Shown piece after piece: positions 24,498 through 33,000 of a stretch of DNA of 43,643 bases. The stretch covers positions 1-43,643 of the forward strand of contig UQVU01000002.1 of assembly GCA_900544475.1 (NCBI GenBank), in the 5' to 3' direction. The first letter of the stretch is position 1, and every line of letters starts with the position of its first letter. Below the pieces are notes generated by a model, which did not search any database, was not told the DNA's origin, and saw only the letters and a program-made list of their open reading frames with translations. The position numbers were made by a program, and so were the translations under genes. Origin of the DNA: an uncultured Butyricicoccus sp. (GTDB lineage: Bacteria > Bacillota > Clostridia > Oscillospirales > Butyricicoccaceae).

Positions 24498-24571
24498 AAT
24501 GACACACAAGTGTAACACACAGACGCGCTGAAACGTGTTATCCTTATAGTATGTAATAAGAGGTGATTACT

Positions 24572-27148
24572 TTGAAAAGAATTTTATCCGCAGTTCTTGC
24601 GGCGGCTCTGCTCGTCGGCTCGGTTCCGGCGGCGCTCGCGGCCGACATCGACTCGCACTGGTCCAAACCCTATGTGACCTCGCTGCACGAGCTCGGCATC
24701 ATCAACCCGTCCGCTTCGACCGGCAACTATACCCCCGAGGCTGCGGTAACGCGCTGGGAGTTCATGCGCTACATCAACCGCGCGTTCGACTTCACGGAAA
24801 AGGCGTCCATCAGCTATTCGGACGTCCAGACCTCGGACCCGTACTATGAAACCATCCAGATCGCCGTCAAGCACGGCTACATCAACGGCACGGGCAACAA
24901 CAAAATGTCCCCCGAGGGCATCCTGACCCGCGAGCAGGCCGCGACCATTCTCGGCCGCCTGCACAAGTACGCGCCGGCCGCATCCGCGTCCAAGCTGGAC
25001 GTTTTCACCGATAAATCCAGGATTTCCTCCTACGCGACGAGCTACGTCGCCGAGGCGGTCTCTCAGGGCTACATCAACGGCTACACCGACGGCACCTTCA
25101 AGCCGCAGGGCAACTTGAAGCGCGGCGAGATCGCGAAGATCCTGTACTTCTACCTCGGTTCCTCGCTCGGCGAGTCCGGCAAGCAGTACACCTCGGCGGA
25201 CTTCAACGGCGACACCAAGAACGTCACCATCTCCGCCGCCTGCACGCTGTCCGACGCGACTGTCAACGGCAACCTCTACATCACCGAGGACGTGCTCTCC
25301 GGCAACGTCAACCTCAATAACGTCACCGTCAAGGGCGATATCATCGTCGGCGGCGGCAACGTCACGCTCGACGGCGTGAACGCGATGAGCCTTGTCGTTT
25401 CCAACCCGATGGGCAACAAGCCGACCGTCATCGCGACCGGCTCGACCAACATCGGCACCACCGAGGTGCAGACCTCGGCCTCGCTCGCCGAGAGCGGCCT
25501 TTCCGCCAACGCGGGCGGCTTTTCGGATATTTCCGTCACCGGCGAGGGCACGAACCTGTCGCTTGATGCCGCTGTCTGGGACGTCAGCACCAAAGCAGCT
25601 TCCACCATCGTTACCACCGGCAGCACCACCATCAGCGAGCTGACCGCCGACGCCAAGACCACCGTCACCGGCAACGGCTCGATTCAGACCGCAAAGCTGA
25701 ACGCAAGCGGCTGTGAGCTTGTCATGCAGCCGGCCGAGGTCCAGCTCGCAAGCGGCGTCACCGCAAGCATCGCGGGCAAGTCGGTCGCCTCCTCCACGAG
25801 CGTTTCGATTTCCCCATCTACCCTGTCCATCGACATCAACAACAAGGACGCCATCGCGTTCTCCTATGAATTCACCTTCAACGCGGACAAGAACGACCTG
25901 ACCCGCGTCACGGTCGGCGGCACCAACCTCCGTCAGGGCACGGACTACAACCTGCTCTCGGACAAGAACGGCATCCGCATCTACAAGACCTATCTCTCCA
26001 CCCTGACCGCCGGCACCTACACCGCCGAGCTGAAGTTCGAGGACGGCACCAAGGCCGCTATCGGCATCGTCGTCGGCAACTCCGCGCAGAGCGCGGTCAG
26101 CCCCTCGCAGGTCACGTTCGACAAGTACGAAAGTTCGGCGAACTACAACGACGTCACCGTAACGCTCAGTCTGCCGGCCGGCACCCTGCTCAGCTCGGTC
26201 AAGCTCGGCAGCACGGTACTGGAACGCGGCACGGACTACAACTACAACGCCTCCTCGGGCACGGTGACGCTCCTTCGTGAAACCCTCGCGAAAAAGAGCA
26301 AGGGCAGCTACACCATCACCTTCGTTCCCACGAAAGGCACCTCGTCCACCTGCTCGCTCACCGTCACCGACACCGCGCCGGTCAACGAGGTTTCGCCCTC
26401 TCCGGTCGATTTCGACGCGAATACCTCCTCGGGCGGCTATCAGGACGTTACCGTAACGCTCAAGCCGGCGGACGGCGCGACCCTCAAGAACATCCGCGCA
26501 GGCGGCAAGACGCTTGAGGAAGACTGGCAGTACAAGGTGGACGGCTCGACCGTCACCATCAGCAAGACCGCTGTCGCGGAGTTCGGCAAGAGCGGCGCGA
26601 CCTACGCGGACTTCACCTTCGTCATGAGCAAGGGTCAGAACCCGACCCTGCGCGTCAACTACGTCACGACCTACGCGCTGACCGCGAATGTGGTCGATGA
26701 CCTCGGTCTGCCGATTTCGGGCGCGACCGTCACCTTCACACCGAACGACGGTGAAAGCGGCACCGCCGCCCAGACCCTTGTCACCGATTCGGACGGCAAG
26801 GCGACCGTTTATGTCAAGCGCGGCAGCTATACCCTCACCGCGACCCACGAGCGCTTCACCTCCGCCATCACCCAGACCACGAGTGTTTCTTCCGCCCGCA
26901 CGGTCAAGATGACGGGCGAAATTCTGGAAACCGTTCAGCTCGTCGTGACCAATGAGTACGGCGCTCCGCTCTCCGGCGCGGTCGTATCCATCGGCGGCAA
27001 GAGCGTCACCACCGGCGCGGACGGCACCGCTTCGTTCAGCGTCAAGCGCGGCAGCTATGTCGCACAGGTGGCCTGCAACGGCTACAAGACGCAGGCAGTT
27101 CAGCTTTCGGTCACAGGCTCGCTCCGCGAGCGCGTCAAGCTCTCCTGA
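24572..27148 (+). CDS. Secreted SLH-domain protein with X2 and Ig-like modules
   Basis: Cell-surface protein with signal peptide MKRILSAVLAAALLVGSVP ending in ALA-AD. I use TTG 24572 as start because AGAGGTG lies 6 nt upstream. A GTG at 24563 is itself part of that ribosome site. Three SLH domains (about 23-205) bind pyruvylated secondary wall polymer. A Thr/Val/Asn-rich repeat region (about 210-405) has the short-period NGNLYI/VNLNNVTV/VKGDIIVGGG rhythm of a solenoid. Three modules with the DVTVTL...GTDYN pattern of X2 domains span about 410-700. Two carboxypeptidase-regulatory/Ig-like domains (GLPISGATVTF, GAPLSGAVVSI) complete the 858 residues. No enzyme domain is evident, so it is a structural or scaffolding wall protein. 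Confidence 0.85.
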   Translation: MKRILSAVLAAALLVGSVPAALAADIDSHWSKPYVTSLHELGIINPSASTGNYTPEAAVTRWEFMRYINRAFDFTEKASISYSDVQTSDPYYETIQIAVKHGYINGTGNNKMSPEGILTREQAATILGRLHKYAPAASASKLDVFTDKSRISSYATSYVAEAVSQGYINGYTDGTFKPQGNLKRGEIAKILYFYLGSSLGESGKQYTSADFNGDTKNVTISAACTLSDATVNGNLYITEDVLSGNVNLNNVTVKGDIIVGGGNVTLDGVNAMSLVVSNPMGNKPTVIATGSTNIGTTEVQTSASLAESGLSANAGGFSDISVTGEGTNLSLDAAVWDVSTKAASTIVTTGSTTISELTADAKTTVTGNGSIQTAKLNASGCELVMQPAEVQLASGVTASIAGKSVASSTSVSISPSTLSIDINNKDAIAFSYEFTFNADKNDLTRVTVGGTNLRQGTDYNLLSDKNGIRIYKTYLSTLTAGTYTAELKFEDGTKAAIGIVVGNSAQSAVSPSQVTFDKYESSANYNDVTVTLSLPAGTLLSSVKLGSTVLERGTDYNYNASSGTVTLLRETLAKKSKGSYTITFVPTKGTSSTCSLTVTDTAPVNEVSPSPVDFDANTSSGGYQDVTVTLKPADGATLKNIRAGGKTLEEDWQYKVDGSTVTISKTAVAEFGKSGATYADFTFVMSKGQNPTLRVNYVTTYALTANVVDDLGLPISGATVTFTPNDGESGTAAQTLVTDSDGKATVYVKRGSYTLTATHERFTSAITQTTSVSSARTVKMTGEILETVQLVVTNEYGAPLSGAVVSIGGKSVTTGADGTASFSVKRGSYVAQVACNGYKTQAVQLSVTGSLRERVKLS

Positions 27149-27167
27149 CACGATAAAACAGTAAAAA

Positions 27168-27211
27168 ACACCTCCGGAACCGCGAAAAAACGGAAATCCG
27201 GAGGTGTTTTT
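27168..27211 (+). terminator. Bidirectional terminator between the SLH gene and pfkA
   Basis: ACACCTCCGGA (27168-27178) pairs with TCCGGAGGTGT (27197-27207), with T's on the right and an A-run on the left. It serves both convergent genes. Confidence 0.88.
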
Positions 27212-27220
27212 CTGTCTGTA

Positions 27221-28297
27221 TCAGTCGCCCATCGACAGGCCGAGCGCACGCGCCTGCGCCACGATCTCGCAGTCGGGCGGCACGGTTTTCAGCTTGCCCG
27301 CGACCTCGGAGAGCGGCACGGGAACGATTTTGTCGTCCCGCAGCGCGACCATGTTGCCGAAGTTGCCGTCGCGGATAAGCTCGGCCGCCGCCGCGCCGAA
27401 GCGGCTCGAGAGCACGCGGTCCGCCGCGCAGGGAGCGCCGCCGCGCTGAAAATGGCCGGGAATGGTCACGCGGATCTCCTGGCCGGTCAGCTCCTTCAGC
27501 TCGGCCGCCAGACGGTAGGACACCGACGGGTACGGCATGGCCTCGCGCGCCGCCTTGAACTCCTTTTTGCTCATGGCCGCCTCCTCGCAGCTGACCGCGC
27601 CCTCCGCGACCGCAATAATCGAGAAGCGCTTGCCGTTTTTCGCGCGTTTTTCGATGGCCTGCGCGATTTTCTTCGCGGAGTACGGGATTTCCGGGATAAC
27701 GATAACGTCCGCGCCCGAGGCGATGCCCGCGTGCAGCGTCAGCCAGCCGGCCTTGTGACCCATGATCTCGACGATGAACACGCGCGAGTGGGAAAAAGCG
27801 GTCGAATGGATGGAGTCGATGACCATGGCGGCGATATCGACCGCCGACTGGAAGCCGAAGGTCAGCTCCGTGCCCCAGAGGTCGTTGTCGATGGTCTTGG
27901 GGAGCGTCACCACGTTCACGCCCTTCTCGCGCAGCAGGTTCGCGGTCTTGTGCGTGCCGTTGCCGCCCAGAATAACGAGGCAGTCGAACCCGGCCTTTTT
28001 GACCGTTTTCAGCATTTTATCGAGCTTTGTCTGCTCACTGTCCTCGACCGGGCGCTGCATCTGCTTGAACGGCTGGCGCGAGGTGCCGAGGATGGTGCCG
28101 CCGAGCGTCAGAATATCCGAAAAGTCGTCCGGCTGCATCTCATGGTAGTCGCCCTCGATGAGGCCGCGGTAGCCGTCACGGATACCGTACAGCGTCACGC
28201 CTTTGCCCATTTCGTTATACAGTGTCTTTGCGACACCCCGGAGCGCCGCGTTCAGTCCCTGACAGTCGCCGCCGCTCGTAAGCATTCCGATTTTCAT
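27221..28297 (-). CDS. pfkA: 6-phosphofructokinase, atypical GGNGT/PKTIDND type
   Basis: Glycolytic phosphorylation of fructose 6-phosphate. MKIGMLTSGGDCQGLNAALR at the N-terminus, TIDND (135-139) with the catalytic Asp, and EIMGHKAGWL are family hallmarks. Two diagnostic positions are mixed: GGNGT (111-115) has the Gly of ATP-dependent enzymes but Asn instead of the usual Asp before it, while PKTIDND has the Lys seen in pyrophosphate-dependent enzymes. Enzymes with Gly plus Lys are known to use ATP, so I call it ATP-dependent with reserve. I start at ATG 28297, 8 nt after AAGGA. Two more ATGs lie 6 and 9 nt upstream. 358 residues. Confidence 0.88.
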   Translation of the reverse strand: MKIGMLTSGGDCQGLNAALRGVAKTLYNEMGKGVTLYGIRDGYRGLIEGDYHEMQPDDFSDILTLGGTILGTSRQPFKQMQRPVEDSEQTKLDKMLKTVKKAGFDCLVILGGNGTHKTANLLREKGVNVVTLPKTIDNDLWGTELTFGFQSAVDIAAMVIDSIHSTAFSHSRVFIVEIMGHKAGWLTLHAGIASGADVIVIPEIPYSAKKIAQAIEKRAKNGKRFSIIAVAEGAVSCEEAAMSKKEFKAAREAMPYPSVSYRLAAELKELTGQEIRVTIPGHFQRGGAPCAADRVLSSRFGAAAAELIRDGNFGNMVALRDDKIVPVPLSEVAGKLKTVPPDCEIVAQARALGLSMGD

Positions 28298-28454
28298 ATT
28301 CATCATCCTTCCCCCGCCGGTCTCCCCGCGGTTTTCTTCTCTCCATTATAGGATATTATGCCGCACGGAAAAAGCGATTTTACATACTTTTTTCATTGGG
28401 ATTTGTGCGCATGAGATTTTTCTGTCGAATTTTGATTTTTTTGCAGGAATTCTG

Positions 28455-28484
28455 TTGACAAAACTCCCTGTACGGGTTTATACT
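28455..28484 (+). promoter_or_regulatory. Promoter of the riboswitch-controlled transglutaminase-like gene
   Basis: TTGACA (28455-28460), an 18-bp spacer and TATACT (28479-28484). The transcript would carry a leader of about 140 nt containing a small hairpin (GATGCAGTC/GACCGCATC, about 28503-28524) and then the c-di-GMP aptamer. Confidence 0.8.
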
Positions 28485-28530
28485 GCAGTCACAAAAAAAG
28501 ATGATGCAGTCGCTTTGACCGCATCTCAAA

Positions 28531-28614
28531 CGATAATAGCAAAACCATCGAAAGATGGCGACGCAAAGCTATAGGGCCTTACCCCTCTGAGAGGGCTGGC
28601 AGCCAGTTACCGAA
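28531..28614 (+). ncRNA. c-di-GMP-I (GEMM-I) riboswitch 1
   Basis: The aptamer shows all GEMM-I landmarks in order: a GCAAAACC strand, the GNRA-capped stem CCATC-gaaa-GATGG, the joining block GACGCAAAGC, GGGCCTTA, a second stem CCCTC-tga-GAGGG, and GGCAGCCAGTTACCG. The Shine-Dalgarno GGAG (28616-28619) lies directly after the 3' end and no T-run follows. Control is therefore probably at translation initiation (inference). It controls the secreted transglutaminase-like gene at 28630. Confidence 0.9.
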
Positions 28615-28629
28615 AGGAGATCACCGGAT

Positions 28630-29451
28630 ATGAAGCGGCTTTTTCGTTTTGCATGCACAGTTTTTGCAGCAGCTGTCCTCTCGATGGGTTTCACCGCAGC
28701 GGCAGCGAATGACATTGTTGACACGAGCAACACGTCCCACGGTTATGTAACCGTTAACTACACCTCGAGCGCAAAGCTCAAGGTCGGCATCCAGTATAAC
28801 GGCGGCAAGACCGTTTACCGCGACTGCCCGAGCGGCAAGGACGCTTCCTTCTCCCTCGACCAGGGCGATGGCAAGTACACCGTAACCCTGTACCGCAACG
28901 TTTCCGGTTCTTCCTACGAGGAAGTTTCCTCCAAGACCATGAACGTTACCGTCAAGGACGCTTACGCTCCCTACCTTGTTTCCACCGCTGAGGTTCAGTT
29001 CTCCAAGGGCGACGCTGTTTCCAGCAAGGCTGCTGAACTCTGCAAGAACGCCAAGACCGACAAAGAAAAGGTCGTTGCCATCTACAATTACATGGCAGGC
29101 CGTTACTCCTATGATTACAAGCTGGCAAACGAAATCACCAGCGGCAAGATCACCAAGTACATCCCGGATACCGCCGCTACCCTGAACGGCACCACCGGTA
29201 TCTGCTACGATTTCTCCTCCCTGTTCGCAGCAATGTGCCGCAGCGAAGGCATCCCGTGCGCACTGACCAAGGGTTATGCCGGCTCGAGCTACCACGCCTG
29301 GAACAAGGTAAACCTCGACGGCAGCTGGTATCAGATCGACCTGACCTACGCCGTTACCCGCAATGTCAAGAACGCAAAGACCCTGCATGACTGCGTATCC
29401 CCGCTGAACTACACGGGGACCAGCGACGCGCTTGTTGTTGCAGCGGCTTAA
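28630..29451 (+). CDS. Secreted transglutaminase-like protein under c-di-GMP control
   Basis: Exported protein with signal peptide MKRLFRFACTVFAAAVLSMG ending near AAAA-ND. A β-rich N-terminal domain (about 30-115) precedes a transglutaminase-like cysteine protease domain. The catalytic triad is Cys192 (TGICYDFSS), His222 (SYHAWNKV) and Asp237 (YQIDLTY). 273 residues. There is no SLH domain, sortase motif or lipobox, so it is likely released or held by other wall contacts. Family members cut or crosslink proteins or act on cell-wall peptides, and the substrate is unknown. Its position just before the giant adhesin, each under c-di-GMP-I riboswitches, suggests joint control of surface attachment, similar in logic to the c-di-GMP-controlled protease/adhesin pair of Clostridioides difficile. 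Confidence 0.85.
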   Translation: MKRLFRFACTVFAAAVLSMGFTAAAANDIVDTSNTSHGYVTVNYTSSAKLKVGIQYNGGKTVYRDCPSGKDASFSLDQGDGKYTVTLYRNVSGSSYEEVSSKTMNVTVKDAYAPYLVSTAEVQFSKGDAVSSKAAELCKNAKTDKEKVVAIYNYMAGRYSYDYKLANEITSGKITKYIPDTAATLNGTTGICYDFSSLFAAMCRSEGIPCALTKGYAGSSYHAWNKVNLDGSWYQIDLTYAVTRNVKNAKTLHDCVSPLNYTGTSDALVVAAA

Positions 29452-29579
29452 TTTCTCGTTTATTCTTTTTTCTTTCCTATTTCTTATCTATTTGTATACG
29501 GACAGCGACTGTTTGCCCAGCCGCTACTTTGTATAAATCTGTTTCAGACCGCCATTTTCTTTCAGCTTACAACATCCGC

Positions 29580-29608
29580 TTGCCGTTCGGATGCAGATGT
29601 AGTATACT
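29580..29608 (+). promoter_or_regulatory. Promoter of the tandem-riboswitch leader
   Basis: TTGCCG (29580-29585), a 17-bp spacer and TATACT (29603-29608). It starts a leader of about 450 nt with two c-di-GMP aptamers. Between the preceding gene's stop (29451) and this promoter there is only a weak hairpin (AGCGACTG/CAGCCGCT, about 29506-29526). Confidence 0.7.
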
Positions 29609-29692
29609 GAAAAGGATTAATTTTGAAACATCTGTCCGGCCGTGCAAAAGGTGTTTTGTGCGCACTTTAGTTGCATATCCACCTTACCGGCA

Positions 29693-29785
29693 GACAAAGG
29701 CACAGTCGGTGAAAACCGGTGTCGCAAAGCCAGATGGGCCTAAACGGAGGCTTTTCTCCGCATGGCAGCCGGTTGCCGAAACGAC
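29693..29785 (+). ncRNA. c-di-GMP-I riboswitch 2 (first of tandem pair)
   Basis: GEMM-I aptamer: GACAAAGGCAC, the GAAA-capped stem CGGT-gaaa-ACCG, GTCGCAAAGCC, GGGCCTAAA, the stem CGGAG...CTCCG, then GGCAGCCGGTTGCCG. It is followed by a terminator-like hairpin at 29792-29826. It is about 75% identical by eye to riboswitch 3, so the two arose by local duplication. Confidence 0.9.
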
Positions 29786-29791
29786 TTGAAT

Positions 29792-29837
29792 CCCCCTTTG
29801 CAGAGCTATGCGCGCTGTAAAGGGGGTATTTTATTTG
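29792..29837 (+). terminator. Terminator-like expression platform of riboswitch 2
   Basis: CCCCCTTTGCAG pairs with CTGTAAAGGGGG (29792-29826, one mismatch), followed by TATTTTATTT. This is an intrinsic-terminator layout placed between the two aptamers, so riboswitch 2 probably decides whether transcription reaches riboswitch 3. Confidence 0.7.
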
Positions 29838-29922
29838 GAGGTTGAAACTGCATTCTGTTCTGAAGATACGCAAACCACAAACACACATGATCTGTGCGGC
29901 TCGTTGAGGAGCAAGTTGTACA

Positions 29923-30012
29923 GACAAAGGCACGATCGATGAAAGTCGATTTCGCAAAGCCAAGGGCCTAAACGGAAGGTTTCCTTCCGTATGGCAGCCG
30001 GTTGCCAGAAAT
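29923..30012 (+). ncRNA. c-di-GMP-I riboswitch 3 (second of tandem pair)
   Basis: GEMM-I aptamer: GACAAAGGCAC, the GAAA-capped stem ATCGAT-gaaa-GTCGAT, TTCGCAAAGCC, GGGCCTAAA, the stem CGGAAGG...CCTTCCG, then GGCAGCCGGTTGCC. It is followed by a hairpin that includes the adhesin's Shine-Dalgarno site. Confidence 0.9.
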
Positions 30013-30021
30013 ACATTTGCA

Positions 30022-30057
30022 ATCCCTCTCGATCAGCATGCACGCTGACTAAGGAGG
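30022..30057 (+). promoter_or_regulatory. Shine-Dalgarno-sequestering hairpin of riboswitch 3
   Basis: CCCTC and ATCAGC on the left face GCTGA and GGAGG on the right (about 30022-30057), so the adhesin's ribosome site AAGGAGG (30051-30057) can be paired. No T-run follows. The element lines up with the terminator hairpin of riboswitch 2 (CCCCCTTT...AAAGGGGGTATT against CCCTC...GGAGGTATT), i.e. a duplicated platform that has diverged from transcriptional to translational control. Confidence 0.6.
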
Positions 30058-30064
30058 TATTCAT

Positions 30065-33000
30065 CTGTTAAAAAAGAATACGCGCAAACGCCTGCTCGCA
30101 GGAGCTCTTGCGACTGTCATGATGCTGACCATGTGCCCGAGCTGGGCGCTGGCCGACGATGACGGCATCGCACCTCTGCCGCTCGTGGACGAAAACCGTC
30201 CCGTAGCAGAGTCCGCTCCCGTTGAAGCAGACACCACCGAAACTCCCCTTCTGAACCCGAGGCAAAGCCTGCCTATGATCAGAATACCGCATCGGCTCCG
30301 TCTGACGACGAAGCAAACGGCGGTACGGACAGCACGGAGTCTGGCAATAACAACGCTTCTTCCGACGCTTCGGAATACAATTCTCAGAACAACAGTGCAG
30401 CAGACAGCACTCCCGACGTAAACGACCAGCCGCAGGACACGGCAAATGAGGCCAACAGCTTTATCGACGGTCTCGACCTCACGATGGACGTCTCTACGAC
30501 CAAGACGCTTACAGCTGAGTACTGGATTACCAACGCTCGCGCAAAAGACGACAATGGCAGCTGGAAGCTGAGCATCGACAAGGATACTGTCGGTGAAGAC
30601 GGCAAGTCCGTTGCTGAACTGGCACCCGAAATCCGTAACAACATCATCGGCTACGAAACCACCGTTTTCGGCCATGCCCGTGTACTCGGCAATAGGCAGC
30701 GTCAGGAAGAGTACCGCACTGACCGCAGCACCTACGGTACTGAAATCGATGCTATCCGTTATCATGACTCTTACCGGAAGTATTTCGAATACCATGATAA
30801 GAAAACCGACCGTTGGGAAAAATTCAGCAGCAGCGACCAGCTGGTATTCTACTATCTGGTTCGCACCGACTATTCGAAGATGGTTCAGATTGACGTTTCC
30901 GACTGGGCGTATGACGACAGAGACGAAACTGTAGTAGATGACAATTACCGAAGCAATTCTACGCACTACAGCGTAACCTATCAGGTCATCGTTGAGGAAG
31001 CTAATGGTACTACAACTCCCGCTGACAGCAGAAAGTTCTGGTACGACAGTCCTCTTACCGTTTCTCTCGTTGCGGTTCGTGAAATCGACTCCGATTACAC
31101 CATCACTCATATTGACCCTGAGCCGTCCGCTCTGGGCAATGTCTCGCAGGCAAACGGCGAATACAAGTTCAGCCTTGATCTTTCCAGGGCAGAGCGCGAT
31201 ACGGCTACCGTCAATATGTATGTCAAGTCGAGCAAAAATCCGCATCAGCTAACCTATGACAAAGACGGCGGCGAATTCACGAGCTCGGGTTACACCGTAG
31301 GTTCGGTTTACCCCAAGCAGACGATCATTGTACCGGAAGTCGAAAAGGAAAACTATATCTTCGATGGCTGGTTCGATGAGAAAACCGGTACCAAGTATGA
31401 GACCGGCGCTCCGATGCCGGACAATGATCTGGTACTGACGGCTCATTGGAACGCTAAGCCCCCGGTTACTCCCCCGGTCAACCCGGAGACCAAGACCGAG
31501 GCGAAATATTTTGTCCTGCTGCCGAATCTCGGCGTTCCGAAGAGCGGCGAAAGTCAGGGCCCGGCAAGCTACCTGCCGAATGCTGATTCGGACGGCGGCG
31601 TTACCGGTCGAAACGCTGGAAATGGCTACGAAGGCTATCTGACCGAGGCAGGCAAGGCGATTGCTGATGCCAAGTACACCGGCTACGATGCCACGAACGG
31701 CTATACCAAGATTGATGACGTTGGCGTTGAAAGCAAATATCTGCTTCCGCCGACTAACCTCGGTTTCTTCACCGCGACCAACTGGAACGGCACGACTTAT
31801 CCCGCAGATAAGACCAACACTTCGGCAACCAACATCACTGCGCTGCTCGGCACCAATTACAAACCGCAGATTGCTGAGGTTGTTTGGTATACCATTAAAA
31901 AGCAGTCCGACGGCTATCATGTCGACGGCTACGTCCAGAACGTAGATGTTAACGTCACCTACCATTCTAACTTTGGCGATACTGAGCAGACCAAGATTTG
32001 CACCGCTACTACCGGCACGGAATATAAGGCGCTCGGCTATGCAGCTACCGGACTTCTTGCCCGTGAAAACTACACCTTCGGCGGCTGGTACACCGATAAG
32101 AACTGCACCACGGCATACGAGACGACTACGCTGATGACCAGCCTGGATCTGTACGCAAAGTGGGTTCCGAACAAGTTCGCCGTAAGCTACTTTGTTGACA
32201 ACGTACAGGACGGCGAAACTGAGGAGCACGCTGTCGGCACTGATGTAACCGTAAAGGCTACTCCGACCAAGACCGGCTACACCTTCCACGGTTGGACTCC
32301 GGCAGCTGACGTTGCAAACATTATCAAGGTTGCTGATGGCAAGTTCACCATGCTGGCACAGGACGTTTGCTTCAACGGCACCTTCGAAATCAATCAGTAC
32401 AACGTAACCTACAAGGTTGGCACTGAGGTAGTCTACACTGATGTCTACAACTTCAATTCCGACGTTGCAATCCGACCCGTTCCGACCAAGGAAGGCTACA
32501 CCTTCTCCGGCTGGAAGATTGGCGACAAGGATGCTGAGAACTTCAAGATGCCCGCGCATGATGTTGAAATCCACGGCTCTTACAGCCAGAACGTGCGCAA
32601 GTACACCGTAAACAAGCACTTCTACGACGAGAAGGGTGCAGAGATTGCCGAGCTGGCATCCACTGCAAACGCTTTCGGCGCAGAAAACGCTCTGATTGCT
32701 GACCTGTACAAGAAGGATGCTGTAAACCAGACCGTTGACGGCAAGAACTACGTTTACGTTCCGGGTCTGACCAAGGTTACCGATAACCTTGAAAAGCTGA
32801 CCAAGGACAACGTTACCATCGACCTGCATTACTACCTTAACGTCGAGGGCGGCAACGACACCCCGGACGCCTGGGAGTACCGTCTTACATTCAAGGTTGT
32901 AAACGGCGAGTGGAACGACGGCGACAACGCTGACAGAGTAGCTTACGTTCCGTTCAAGGACTATCAAACCGGCAAAGACCTCAAATACGTTGTGGTTCCG

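Noticed and set aside
21342..24518. 1058-codon minus-strand open frame opposite araC-murT-gatD
   Set aside because: Antisense shadow produced by GC-rich codon use. It has no family features, while MurT, GatD and AraC have clear catalytic and HTH motifs.
24584..27151. 855-codon minus-strand open frame opposite the SLH protein
   Set aside because: Same reason: Arg/Gly/Asp-rich translation without domains, no start signal.
30226..30421. Programmed -1 ribosomal frameshift in the adhesin
   Set aside because: I find no X XXY YYZ slippery heptamer in the right phase and no evident downstream pseudoknot. A mutation, C-tract variation or sequencing error is simpler.
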